From positions 15,744,886-15,808,885 of the forward strand of contig NC_090759.1 of the NCBI RefSeq assembly GCF_036898095.1: a DNA stretch of 64,000 nt, written 5' to 3'. Position 1 is the stretch's first letter; every line of letters starts with the position of its first letter. Shown here one piece after another: positions 23,079-33,546 of this stretch. The position numbers and the translations under genes were made by a program. The stretch is from Palaemon carinicauda. Its lineage: Eukaryota > Arthropoda > Malacostraca > Decapoda > Palaemonidae. The notes beneath the pieces are model-generated. The model saw nothing but the letters and a program-made list of their open reading frames with translations, was not told the origin of the DNA and made no database searches.

Positions 23079-23994
23079 AGTTTCTTGTGTATTTGCGGGA
23101 AGAAATGCGCCTTTCAGTCTCAGTAGTAAAAGGCTATCGCTCAGCCTTAAGTCTAGCTTTCAGGCTGAAAGGAATGGACATTTCTTCATCGCTAGAACTT
23201 TCTCTACTCATATGTAGTTATGAACTTAACTGCCCTCAGTCGGAAGTGAGACCACCTCCATGGAACGTGGTTCGAGTCCTCAGGTCTAATAAGAGACCTC
23301 CCTATGAACCATTACGCCAGGCATCAGATTGCCACCTAACCTGGAAGGCGGTGTTCCTGCTAGCTTTGGCTTCGGCCAAGTGTGTTAGCGAACTTCATGG
23401 TCTCTCATATGACATCGCCCATTCAAGGGGATGGGGGGAGGTAACGTTCAACTTCGTCCCTGAGTTTATTGCTAAGACTCAGAATCCTAGAGTAGCGGAC
23501 CCTCGGTTCGATTCCTTCAGGATTTCTAGTCTTCGCTCTGTAACAGATGACCCAGACCATCTATTACTATGCCCAGTAAGGAGCTTGAGGCTATACCTAA
23601 AAAAACAGCTGCAGTCCGTCCTCATGTGCCGGCATTATTTGTCAGCACAGGGAGGACTAAGAGGAGGGTTACCAAGAATACCATCTCTGCATGGATTCGT
23701 AGGGTCATTCATCTGGCCTTGAATCCAGATCCTCCTCCGCCACGTCGCCCTAGAGCACATGATATTAGGGACATAGCTACGTCCCTGGCCTTCAAAAGAA
23801 ATTTCTCTGTGAAGCAGGTCCTTCAAGCCGGGGTGTGGAAGCGTCAGACAATGTTCACAGCCCACTACCTGCAAGACATGACCCACAGGAGGCTCGATAC
23901 GTTCTCTATCGGCCCTGTGGTGGCTGGTTTAAAACCTCAAGCTCCTTATTGGACAAGTAGCAGAAGGTTGAGGGCATTGTTACCAGGTTTTTAG
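22757..23994 (+). pseudogene. Copy B tyrosine recombinase
   Basis: The ATG at 22757 (MASRGMVLG) is conserved in the other copies and opens a frame overlapping RNase H by about 320 bases. The segment SSAAVYQAKWKVFYGWCRG is the N-terminal SAM-like domain. EFLVYLREEMRLSVSVVKGY and SSLELSLLICSYELNCPQSE follow. The first catalytic Arg is replaced: SAKCVSEL has Cys (TGT, 23381-23383), where D has SAKRVSEL. A frameshift in a run of seven A (about 23599-23605) breaks the frame; the correct reading continues to HDIRD (about 23757) and HYLQD (about 23863), ending at 23994. Confidence 0.83.
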
Positions 23995-24434
23995 TCTGCA
24001 TGAATGAAAAGGTTTGACTAGCCCTTATTCTTTTCTTCATCATCCCCTCTCTTGGGGAAAGCAGCATCCTGGGTTCTCTGCATAGCTGACCTCATACCAC
24101 TGCAGGTAAACCATGCTCCCTTGTGTTCCTAGTATTAAGTTAATACTGTTACGTCCCCATACCCTGACGAGGTGGTATTGGGAAAGTCCTAGTCTACAAG
24201 TTTCCATCTAAAGAACTTCAGAACAACTTCCTAGGATGAATCACACTTCTTCATACCTTCACACACAGCTTGCGTAGGCTGTGATCCTTGCGTAGCAAGG
24301 TTCTAGCGAGGTGCAGGGACTCCTTATTTCTTGGGTGCGTACACACTCAAATATCGAGCCCCCGGGCAAAGCCAAAAGCCAGTACAGTACTGGCTGGGAC
24401 GTCCACCCTTCCTAATGGGTGAGTCACCCCTATT
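23995..24434 (+). other. Copy B 3' untranslated region
   Basis: About 440 bases are conserved with C, D and E+. Landmarks are CTGCAGGTAAACCATGCT, CCCATACCCTGACGAGGTGG, CTTGCGTAGGCTGTGATCC and CCGGGCAAAGCCAAAAGCCA. CTTGCGTAGCAAG could form a small hairpin near 24288-24300. It has no coding content. Confidence 0.7.
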
Positions 24435-24534
24435 AAATAGCGTGGTTTGTATTTCAGTTACGGAACAAATGACAAATTCGTAGATAATTTGTATTTTTCC
24501 TAACTATACAAACCTTAGCTATTTAACCAAACTT
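24435..24534 (+). repeat. Copy B internal complementary region (ICR)
   Basis: The first part (AAATAGCGTGGTTTGTATTT to CGGAACAAAT) is the reverse complement of the left outer end at 17387-17420. The second part (ATGACAAATTCGTAGATAAT to CTTAGCTATTTA) is the reverse complement of the right outer end at 24723-24778. Together they equal the complement of the right end joined to the left end. This is the hallmark of DIRS elements, thought to guide circle formation. Confidence 0.88.
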
Positions 24535-24778
24535 GCCCGCCAGCCCTATCCCCCTTGAAGTCCTACCTCCAAGCAAAGTGAGTTCAAGCACAGGTGTGTG
24601 TAGGGGGGGGGGGGGTAGCAAGCTACCCTCCCCTACCCCGCTAACTAGCGGTGTGGGTAGTAAACCCTCGTTAAATTTTAATGGCTCGTCATTTCAGCTA
24701 CGCCGAAAGTAATACCCCTATTAAATAGCTAAGATTTGTATAGTTAGGAAAAATACAAATTATCTATGAATTTGTCAT
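24535..24778 (+). repeat. Copy B right inverted terminal repeat
   Basis: It is inverted relative to 17387-17646. It contains a G run near 24603-24614 and TAGCAAGCTACCCTCCCC, and ends GTATAGTTAGGAAAAATAC then GAATTTGTCAT. Together with the ICR it can fold into a stem of about 55 bp closing a 190-base loop. Confidence 0.88.
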
Positions 24779-25252
24779 ATTTCAGTGAGGTGTCAAGTTT
24801 TCCCTAGACCACAGTCATAAACTGTACTTGGTAAAACTAGGTCAATGTCCATGCCAGATCTAAGACATTCACCCACCTAAGAGTGAGTCATCCACATAAG
24901 TAACGAAAGATTTGTTAGTATGGGAACAAATGACAAATTCGGAGATAATTTGTATTTTTCCCTAACTAATACAAACCTGGAGTTATTTATATGAATTGGC
25001 CCCCCATCACCTGTCCCCCAGAAGTCCTGCCTGCAATAAAAAGAGACGTCTCTCACCGCTAGAGTTTATATAGGGGTGGCTGGGTACCTCCCAGCCACCT
25101 TCATCCTACTCGCTAAGCAGTTAGGCAGGGTTGCCACCTCGCAGTTAAAAGTGTAATGGCTACCTCCAGCTGCCGCTGAAAGAATATCCACATGAATAAC
25201 TCCAGGTTTGTACTAGTTAGGGAAAAATACAAATTATTTGCAAATTTGTCAT
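24779..25252 (+). repeat. Copy A 3' remainder, ICR and right inverted terminal repeat
   Basis: 24779-24889 is the rest of copy A's 3' region. The ICR (about 24890-24990) reads through CATAAGTAACGAAAG, AGTATGGGAACAAATGACAA and TTATTTATATGAA. Its first half complements the left end at 10524-10580 and its second half the right end at 25195-25252. The right repeat (to 25252) complements 10524-10730. Finding these parts here, after copy B, shows that B is nested in A. Confidence 0.85.
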
Positions 25253-25366
25253 TTTTTTATTACTGTAATCATTGACAATTCCATAACTTTGAGTATGAAT
25301 GGAATGATGTGTGTTTTTGTTAAATGTGTGATGATTTAAATTTCAGCCACATACACGAACCATATA
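25253..25366. other. Spacer between copies A and C
   Basis: About 114 bases of AT-rich DNA carry no coding content. Its last 20 bases (25347-25366) recur inverted just beyond the right end of copy C. Confidence 0.7.
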
Positions 25367-25575
25367 TTTGTTCCGTAACTGGAATACAAACCACGCTATT
25401 TGATTGGGGTATTACTTTCGGCGTAGCTGAAATGACCTGCCATTAATTTTTAGTGAGGGTTAACTACCCACACCACTAGTCAGTGGGGGTTAGGAAGGGT
25501 AGCTTGCTACCGCTCCCCCCTCACACACCTGTGATTGAGCTCACTTTGCTTTTGTCTCGGATGGTGAACGGACGT
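25367..25575 (+). repeat. Copy C left inverted terminal repeat and leader
   Basis: It begins TTTGTTCCGTAACTGG and shares GGGTATTACTTTCGGCGTAG, TTAACTACCCACACC, AGGGTAGCTTGCTACC and CACACACCTGTGATT, inverted, with 33639-33891. The homology fades near GAGCTCACTTTGCTT, where the gag leader (TTGTCTCGGATGGTGAACG) begins. Confidence 0.82.
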
Positions 25576-25665
25576 TGCTGTTCTTCATCCTCGCCGACAG
25601 TTGGCAACCATTAACGCTTTTTGTTTTCTCTAGTCTGAGTGTGTGTGAAGTTGACTTGTGCGACC

Positions 25666-28600
25666 ATGCGCACCTGCCCTGGACTCTCCGACCGCCCCTG
25701 TGGAACATTTATGTTGGCGGTCGAGACTGATCCTCACTCTTTGTCCTCCTTGCGGAGGTCAATGGTGTGATAGTGTCAACAAGTGTAGGGAGTGGTCTTC
25801 TTCCCAGTGGGAGAGGTTTTCGCGACGGCGGAAGAAGAAGTCCAAGCGGTATATTTCTCCTTCGAAGGTTGCTTTGAAGGGAGAAAAACCTAAGGCCTTT
25901 TCTTCCGTCGCCCAAACCTCCTCCGAAGCTCCTACTCGGTCGGTCTCTTTCGAGAGACCGTCGAGTAGTAGTGTAGACCAAGTTATTTCTGACCAACCCT
26001 GGGTCTCGAGAGATGATGATGTTTCCCCTAGCGAAGCAGCACCACCTCTCCCCTAGGGGAGGCCTTGTCACTAACCTCCGTGTTTCAGATTTAGTCCTCT
26101 TTGGGGCTCACGTGTTTGCCCTCCAAGGAGGCACTGCTTGAGTTCATCCGCATGGGTGCTTCTGTCAAGCAATCGTTGTCACCGTCAGAGGTAAATCCCC
26201 TGACACTTGTCGACGTTGTTGTGTCAGAGGTGTCTCATGCGACATCACCCATCTTTTCTGCCACTCCAAACTCTACAACTGTAGCTGCCGACTTAGATTC
26301 CCCCGTTCCTGATCATCCTCTGAGGGGGAAACTTAAGATCATCATTGGTCTCCTGCTAGTGTTTCTCTCCCTCGGGGGAGTTCACTTACAGAGACTCCTC
26401 TTTGGAGGACTGGTGACTGTCAGCTTGCTGATCCAACGGCCCCCAGAGGGTGCATCCATTGGAAGGCTCGCCTTCCTCTTCGCCTTAGAGGCCTTCCTTC
26501 ACCTGCGGTGAGGAGGCGCCTCTTTGGTTCAACGTCTTCAATGCAGTCCCCCCCGCAGAGGAGCCTCTAGACCTTCAATCATCCATCACTGCACCTGCAA
26601 CCAATCTTGTGACTTCGGTCCTTGGCCCCTCTGCAGATCGTTCGCGATCTCCTTCGGTGGATGGTCGTCCTTTTAAAGGACACGTCGACCATCCATCCAT
26701 CCAACAGACCTGCCGACCTTCCATTGCCGTTCCTGTATGAGCCTAATAAAGCTCCTCCAAAGTGCGCTATTGCGCACCATCACTCTCGCCCTGTGCACCA
26801 TGCACCTACGTGCCCTGACCAGCGTTCACCAGCAGCTCGTCAATCACCAACGCTTTGGCGCACCACCCATGCTGCTCACCCTCACAGAGGGAAGCAGCCT
26901 CACGCCCTTACGCGCCAACCTGATCCTCAGCGCTCTCCTGCTCGCCATGCGCACAAACACACGCCCACGATCACCTGCGCACCTTGCGCAAACAGGCTCA
27001 GGGTTGCCTACGCGCCAGCACACCACAGTGCACTTGCGCTCTCCTGCACGCCAACGATCTCCTGCGCGCCAGCGCTCTCCTGTACCTATGCGCCCTGCGC
27101 TCACGCGCCCATGATCTCCTACGCGCCAGTGCCCACCTGCTCGCCAAATTTCTCCTGCGTGCCAACGTTCTCCTGCACAACAGCGCTCTCCCGCGCGCCA
27201 GTGCTCTCCTGTGCGCCCCACATCACCTGCGCACCCGCGCTCTCTGTGTGCCATCAAAAACCTGCGTGCCATCACTCTCCTACGCGCAAGTTCGTAGGTG
27301 AGGCGACAACCTTATTGCCAACTTTTACCTGCATGTCAGCACTCGCCAGACCATGTGCGCTCACACAGAGATGCGCACGCGCGCCCTCTCTCTTCTACGG
27401 AGAACACTTCCCTTTGGAGGGTCAGTGGTTCTCACTCTTAGTGAATATTTTTAGCTGATTTAAATAATTGTAATTCTGGTTTTTTACAGTTACTCCGCTG
27501 CCCCTTCTCTCGTGTATGTCGACTGGGGAAGGGAGGGCGCAATACTTATTTTTATGTTGTTGCCTCGGGGATCCTCTGCGGAGTTCATCCCTAGGGAATT
27601 TTCTGTTAAATAATTAATTTTATTTTTTTCCCCAGTTAGCTATGCAGTTTTCTTCGTTTGACTAAGAGTGCCGACGAAGCAGAGCTGTTCTCTTCATGCC
27701 TGGGGAATCTGCTGTCACTGCTGTCTCTCAGAAGTACGCCCGTGACAACATGACCAGTACTTCAGATCATCTTGGAACGCTAACCAGGAGGTTCGCATCC
27801 AGGTGTTGGACAACTTTCCCTACCGAGGGAAAGTTTCCTCCCCAGGTGTGAGGTTGTTTCTCCCTTCTGAGGGAGAACTTCCCACATCTTAATAAATTCA
27901 TTGTCTCCGACTGCTGTTGCTGCCTTCGCCCAGACTACTCTCCCCCCTTGCTGAGTCTCTCTTCCTTCAGGGGTGGAGCACAGTCTTAGGCAAGTCTCTC
28001 CTATGAAGTGTTCACCTCTCTCATTCGCGAGAGGCCACTCATAGAGACTCCTCTTCGGAGGATCGCTGCTGTTGAAGGTCGGCTTGCTGATCCACCGGCC
28101 CTCATGGGCGTCATCCCTTCTCTCAGAAGCACGCCCGTGGCAACACCTGATCAGCATTTCATCGTCGAGGAAGGTTGTTTCCCCCTTCCGAGGGAGAACT
28201 GCTTGCATCTTAATCACTTTACAGACTCCGACTGCAGTTGCTGTCTTTGCCTAGACGACACTCCCCCCTTGCTGAGTCTCTCTTCCTTCAGGGGTTGAGC
28301 ATAGTCTTAGGCAAGTCTCTCCTGAAGTGATCATCTCTCTCACGAGAGGGACCACTCATAGAGACTCCCCTTCGGAGGGTCGCTACTGCTAAGGTCAGCT
28401 TGCTGGTCCACTGGCCATCATGCGCGTCATCAGTTCCTGATCGTCCTACCAGCAGACCTACCAGTGCAACCTTGCGCTGCAGCTTAGTCCGTGGACTTCG
28501 GTCCTGGACTCTTCTATGGACCTTTCACGGTTGCCATCGGTGTATGTTTGCCCTTCCAAAGGCCACAGCCCAGTTCCTGATCGTCCTGCCAGCTGACCTG

Positions 28601-29500
28601 CCGACCTACCAGCACTACCTTACGCTACAGTTAGTCCTTGGACTTCGGCCCTGGACTCTTCTGTGGATCATTCCTGCATCTGCGCGCCAGCTCTCTCCTG
28701 CACCTGTGGGCCAGTGCTTTCCTACGTGCCTGCACTTGTGCGCGCCAGCATTATCATGCGCACCATTGCTTCTGTGCATGCGCTAGCACCAACAGTCATC
28801 CGCGCGCGCCCGCTGTCTTCAGCGTGTGCACCAGCAGTCTTCCGCGCGCGCGCCAATGGTCTTCGCACGCGAATAGTCTTCCGCACGCGCACCAATAGTA
28901 TAACGTGGGCGTACCACGCAATCGCGTGCCCATGCACCCGCCACGCAATTGCGTGCCCATGCACCCGCCACGCAATTGCGTGCCCATGCACCCGCCACGC
29001 AACTGCATGCCCATGCACCCGCCACGCAACTGCATGCCCATGCACCCGCCACGCAATCGTGGGCCCATGCACCCGCCACGCAATCGCAGGCCCATGCACC
29101 CGCCACGCAATCGCGTGCCCATGCACCCGCCCTTGCGCAACCAGTCACGCGCTTCGGCGCATTCTAGGGAGACTGCACAAAACTACACAGTGCCTTACTG
29201 CTCAACTGCGCTCTCATATCCAGCACCCTCCTCACTTGCGCTCGCCAATGCGCCAACTCTTCACAAAGAGCCAGCGCTTTCCTGTTCGCCAGCGCTCTTC
29301 CGCACTTTCCTGCACCCTCCTGCGCAGTTGCGGTCTCAGATCCAATGCGCCAGATCTTGCCAAAGAGCCAGCGCTCACCTGCGCACCAGCGCTTGCCTGC
29401 TCTCCAGCACTCTTCTGCGCTTCAGCAAAAACTGAGCGCCAGCATCATCCTGTGTGCCATCGCTCCAGTACTCTCCTGCACAATAGGTAGAAAAAAGGAA
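25666..29500 (+). pseudogene. Copy C gag-like ORF with expanded repeats
   Basis: The ATG at 25666 gives MRTCPGLSDRPCGTFMLAVE. A one-base shift then puts CPPCGGQWCDSVNKCREW and SSSQWERFSRRRKKKSKR in the next frame, open to 26056. The later EALLEFIRMGASVKQS (26131 on) matches B and D. From 26750 to 29160 the DNA is made of CGCGCCAGCGCTCTCCTGC-like units, giving Ala/Cys/Pro/Thr-rich or Arg-rich peptides depending on frame. A duplicated segment (AGTCTTAGGCAAGTCTCTCC at about 27985 and 28303) shows internal duplication. The Cys-rich head suggests nucleic-acid binding; the rest is low complexity. Confidence 0.7.
28915..29130 (+). repeat. 27-bp tandem repeat, eight units, inside gag
   Basis: Eight head-to-tail units run without gaps, each built on CACGCAATCGCGTGCCCATG followed by CACCCGC, with single-base differences between units. 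In one frame each unit encodes nine residues (HAIACPCTR), so the array is in phase with translation. All frames of both strands stay open through it because 27 is a multiple of three and no unit holds a stop. Confidence 0.97.
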
Positions 29501-30640
29501 TAAAACTTTTTGAACAGGTCACCATTGTCCCATTCCTCTCCCCGCAAACGCATAACGTGGCCGCCGGGAAAATAGGATAGAGGCTTCACAGAAGGATTCA
29601 AGATTCTGAAGATTCCATCTTCCAAGGGGAATCAAAACGGGGAATCCTTGGTCCCTGTGTCTTCTGAAGTTTCCTTTTCCTTGACAGACCACCGTCAGCA
29701 AACAAGAAAGCATCAACAGACTGATCTCTAGATCACTGTTTGCTGATGGCTAGTTCACGGTTTGCTGATCTCTAGGTCGCCGATCACCAGATCGCCAATT
29801 GCCAGCTCAGCTCGGATCATTGACCTCTATTCCCTCCAATGACTAACGATCTCCGATTGCTAGCATTCCAATCACCGATTGGTAGTCAATAACCAGTCCT
29901 CAGCTTGCTGATCACTAGATCACTGATGGGCAGCTCATCTTTCTTCAATCATTAAACTCAGCTCGCTGATCTCTGACCAGCCCATCTTCAGCTTGCTGAT
30001 CTCTGACCAACCAGGAAGTACCATAGTCAGCTTGCTGATCTCTGACCAACTAGAGGGATAATAGTCAGCTTGCTGATCTCTAGCTCACCAATCACCGGTC
30101 CGCAATCGATCGCTGATCATCAATGGCTTAGCATCACCAACTGACTATCTTTAAACCATTCTGCTGTCTCTCAGGGCTCTCAAAGCAGGTTACCAACTCA
30201 TTTATTGCCAACCTACCTTGGCTGACTGACCAGACAGCCTTCATCTGCCTGTCAGTTACCATTCTCGACTCACAGACCGTCGATTCACCGATCATCGGCA
30301 ATTCGCCAACAGTTCGTGACTCGGACTTACTAGTCAACCTCTTCCTGTATTTTCCTAGATCAGAAGGTATACAACATACTTCTTTTTACTGGCCGTTCGC
30401 CATCACACTAAAGTGATCGGCAAACGATCGACAACCCTCATCAGCGGCTTGTCGACAGGGGACTACTTGCAAGCACTCTCTAACTGCACAGTAACCACGA
30501 TACCCAACCGTTAACCATTGATTAACATTTACCAGATTGATTCTATTCTAAGGAATAGCATCAATCTCATCAGGGCGCATGGTAGGGTTAAGCGTTGCCT
30601 TCCTTCTGTTAGTTAAAGGAATTCTCTCAGGGAAGAATCC
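29501..30640 (+). repeat. Copy C GATC-rich repetitive gag segment
   Basis: The start (29519-29720) still matches the gag segment with CCCCGCAAACGCATAAC and the peptide region SPPRKR of other copies. From 29725 to about 30345 it consists of irregular units such as CAGCTTGCTGATCTCTGACC, CTAGATCACTG and CGCCGATCACC, dense in GATC. Related stretches lie in the minus arm of E (53400-53830) and the plus arm of E (55195-56220). No frame stays open for long. Confidence 0.75.
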
Positions 30641-32130
30641 TTACACAGGGTATTGCGTCTGATCCTTTACGCCACGAGTCAGGACCCCAGCATCAACAAT
30701 CTCCCATGCAAAAGGATCCGCAAGGAGCTGTTCCTTTGGGTCAATGTCCACACCATGTTGGAGTTCGAACAAGGGCTAAGACCTCTGGTCTTCATTTGCA
30801 CACTGGACCTAAAGGACACTCACTTCCAGGCCCAAACTATCCATATAGGAAGGTTGGAAGATTCAGTCTAAACAAACAAGAAACACCTGTTCAGGGCACT
30901 GTGCTTCAGTCTTTCCATTACACCCATCCTGGTCTCACAGGATCGGTTTCTGTCTCCTCCGTTTCTGGACGAGTGACTGACCTTAGCAGACTCAGTGGTA
31001 ACCTTGCATTAGCACCGGAACTTCTGAAGTCTTTTTACCAAGATCCAATGATCAAGGTAAACCTGTGGAAGTCTTCCCTCTCAGAAGACTGGTGTATCTG
31101 GGAATGATTCTAGACACTAATCTCCACAAAACTCTCAAAACGAGAAGAACTCCCATCCCAGAGTGACTTGAGTCTGATTGGAATCAGGCCCTCGATCCCC
31201 CAGACATTCTGACCCCATGGGACCAGAAGTTTGGACAAACCTCAAGGGATGGGTGTCAGTCGAGAATCTACGGAGTGGTATAACCTTCTCATCCTTCCCC
31301 ACCCCTTGGACTTGATGCTGTGCTTAGAACATATCAAAAGAAGAGAGGAGGGACCGTAGTGCTGCACCACACGACCTCAGCCCTCTGGACAGAGTCCGAA
31401 AGTACCTTCACTTGAATTTCTTGAGAGATGAAGGCCAACTTTCCGGTCCTTCAGCAGCCTCATCGGTTCCTAACAGACCTCTCAGTTATGTGATGGGCGA
31501 TAATACCACACATCACATAGAGGGTCACATCGGCAAGCAAGAAGGAACTTGTTCGTAGCCTCTAATCATCTAACAGTATAAACTCTAAGATGGGCCAAAG
31601 TTTTTTCGGTACCACTATCAGCCCGCTTCATTCCAGACTAGAGGAATGTGCTCGCCGACAATCTGTGCACAGCATCTCAAATAAGGTATACCGAATGGTC
31701 TTTGGATCACCTTGTAGCTGACTAAGTCCCAACTTTACAGGGTCCTCCAGCTAGGGATCTGTTCGCAAAAAACTGGCCAACAACTGTGGGTACAACATTG
31801 ACGTTAACGTCTCGTCCCTGTTTTGTCTGGAGAAGGGCACTCAAGAAGGCTAGAACATCGGTCAGCCTCTCAAGGACTCTCATAGCTCCGCTATGGCATT
31901 ACGCAGAATGGTTTCCAAACCTTTTGCAGCTCCTGATAGAGTCTCCAAGAGAACCCTCTCCACATCACAGACAACCCACTTCGACACCTACCACAAGGTA
32001 TAGCTTTGCTATGATTGTACGCCTGGAGACTACCCAGTACCTCCTCTCCCACAGAGGCTTTTCTGCAATAAGTTGCGAAAAGGTTGTCTAAATAACTGAG
32101 GAATTCCTCGGCATCAGTCCACCAGGCAGT
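30641..32130 (+). pseudogene. Copy C RT-RNase H, deleted and decayed
   Basis: After NLPCKRIRKELF (30693 on) the sequence jumps to VRTRAKTSGLHLHTGPKGH. About 170 bp coding for the RT segment between the ALRAEVQ and ETADTV motifs is missing. The Y-L-D-D box is replaced by FLDE-stop near 30965. Later pieces match RNase H (YLHLNFLRDEG, about 31402; a broken MGDNTT near 31495) and the conserved DPK/WHHAEWF region (about 31890). Stops are frequent. The same ~170-bp and ~50-bp gaps occur in the minus arm of E. Confidence 0.72.
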
Positions 32131-33003
32131 ATAACGTCTTGTGGGGTTGGTGTCATGTGAAAGTGTCTTTTCTCCACTTGATACCTCTATTCCAGCAATA
32201 GCGAAATCCTCGAGTATATGAAAGAGGAGAAGACCCCCTATTCAGTTTCAACAGGTATAGCTGATCACTCAACCTTGATCCTTCACCTTCAAACTGAAAG
32301 GAAGGCACATCCTCTCATCGCTAGACCTTTCCTAACTCATACGGACTTACAACTTGCCTTTCTCCAGTCAGAATTGAGACCTTTCCTCTCGGAACATGGT
32401 TCAAATTCTCCGGTCTCTAAAGAGACCTCCATATGTTCCACTTCACCAGGCAACAAATTTTCACCTGGTTTAATGTTCCTACACACACTGACAGCAGCCA
32501 TACGAGCCAAGGAACTTCATGGTCTCCCTTTCGACATCGCCCATTAATGAGAAGGGTGAAATGCAATGTTCAGTTTCGTTCCCGAGTATGTCGCCAGACA
32601 CAGTCTCCAGAGGTGACGGATCCTACACAAGTCTCCACTCGGTAACGGACGATCCAGATCATCCGTTACTGTACTTAAGAGAACGGCAACAGCCCACCCG
32701 GGTCCCTTCTCTTGTCATTAGCACTGGGAGAGACTAAAGGAGGATCACCAAAACATTATCTCAACATGACGACTCACAATGTCAGGGGCATAGCTATGCC
32801 CCTGGTGCTGTACTTCTAAGTCGATTACGCTGTGACGCAGGTTTTACAAGAAAGGATGTGAATGCTCCAGGTGACTTTCACAACCTTTCTCCTGCAAGAC
32901 GTGACCCACAGGAACTCAATATGATCTCTATCGGTCCAGTGGTGGCTGCACAACAGTTGGTTGTATACCTCAAGCTCCTTATTGGACAAGTAGCAGAAGG
33001 TTG
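31891..33003 (+). pseudogene. Copy C tyrosine recombinase, decayed
   Basis: Scattered pieces align with the B and D recombinases: RLETTQYLLSHRGFSAISCEK (about 32013), the PLDAT-like region (about 32170), LNCPQSE-like Q-S-E-L-R-P (about 32363), and RAKELHG (about 32498) where the first catalytic Arg is lost. HNVRG-like sequence occurs near 32775, followed by VTQVLQER (about 32835). Frames change repeatedly, so no protein can be made. Confidence 0.65.
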
Positions 33004-33025
33004 AGGGCACTGTTACCCGATTTAG

Positions 33026-33096
33026 GGGCTAAACGCACCGTCAAAAAGCCCCTGTCCGGAGAGAAGCTCCTGGCAATCTAAAGAAGAAGAAGAACT
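33026..33096 (+). mobile_element. Short GAA-tailed retroposed insertion with target duplication
   Basis: About 71 extra bases, starting GGGCTAAACGCACCGTC and ending AAAGAAGAAGAAGAACT, interrupt the 3' region of copy C. They are flanked by TTACCCGATTTAG (33013-33025) and TTACCCGGTTTTAG (33097-33110). The corresponding sequence in B, D and the plus arm of E is continuous, so this is an insertion with a 13-14-bp target duplication and a simple-repeat tail: the signature of LINE-driven retroposition of a SINE or a very short LINE end. Confidence 0.75.
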
Positions 33097-33546
33097 TTAC
33101 CCGGTTTTAGTCTGCATGAATGAAAAGATTAGACTGCCTCTTATTCTTTTCTTCAACCTATCTTCTCGTGGTGAAAGCAGTATCCTGAGTTCTCTGCATA
33201 AGCTGACCTCAAACCACTGCAGGTAAACAATGCTCCTTTGTGTACCTAGTATTAAGCTAATACTGTTGCGTCCCCATACCCTGGCGAGGTGGTATTGGGA
33301 AAGTCTTGGTTACATCAGTTTTTTTCCTACAATAGACTCGGAATAACTTTACCTAGACAGTCACACTTCTGCATGTCTCAACACACAGCTTGCGTAGGCT
33401 GCGGACCTTGCGTAGCAAGGTTTTAGCGAGGGCAGAGACTCCTTATTTTTTACTACTAATATGCTCAGATAAGGAGCCCCCAGGTAAAGCCAAAAGCCAG
33501 ATTGGCAGGGACGTCCACCCTTCTTAATGGGTGAGTCACCCCTAAT

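Larger units (their letters stand above)
17387..24778 (+). mobile_element. DIRS-like retrotransposon copy B, nested in copy A
   Basis: A complete-length 7.39-kb insertion runs from TTTGTTCCATAACTG (17387) to ATGAATTTGTCAT (24778). Both ends, gag, RT-RNase H, recombinase, ICR and right repeat are present. Sequence on both sides belongs to the 3' region of copy A, so B is younger than A. No target duplication is evident, as expected for insertion by a tyrosine recombinase. The 5' part of gag is missing: the left repeat runs directly into the Cys-rich region. Confidence 0.9.
10524..25252 (+). mobile_element. DIRS-like retrotransposon copy A (interrupted by copy B)
   Basis: The element occupies 10524-17386 and 24779-25252, about 7.3 kb once the nested copy B is removed. 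The left end TGTTCGGTCCCATACT matches, in reverse complement, the ICR base run AGTATGGGAACA near 24940. The right end GCAAATTTGTCAT closes at 25252. The order is terminal repeat, gag, RT-RNase H, tyrosine recombinase, 3' region, ICR, terminal repeat. Its terminal repeats differ from those of copies B-G (CAGCGGCAGCTGGAGG core instead of TCGGCGTAGCTGAA), so it belongs to a separate subfamily. All genes are broken. Confidence 0.85.

Noticed and set aside
24288..24300. CTTGCGTAGCAAG hairpin in the DIRS 3' region as a transcription terminator
   Set aside because: Hairpin terminators are bacterial. In this eukaryotic element it is absent from copy D, so no role can be supported.
24435..24778. Independent MITE or foldback element at the right ends (about 340 bp, self-complementary)
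   Set aside because: It recurs only at ends of DIRS copies in the expected place, and its complementarity is explained by ICR plus terminal repeat.
28915..29130. Regular short repeats resembling a CRISPR array
   Set aside because: Units are contiguous with no unique spacers, lie inside a retrotransposon gag, and the genome is eukaryotic.
28722..29148. Several overlapping long antisense frames (HGHAIAWRV-type repeats)
   Set aside because: They are the reverse reading of the 27-bp gag array, which has no stop in any frame. There is no independent coding evidence.
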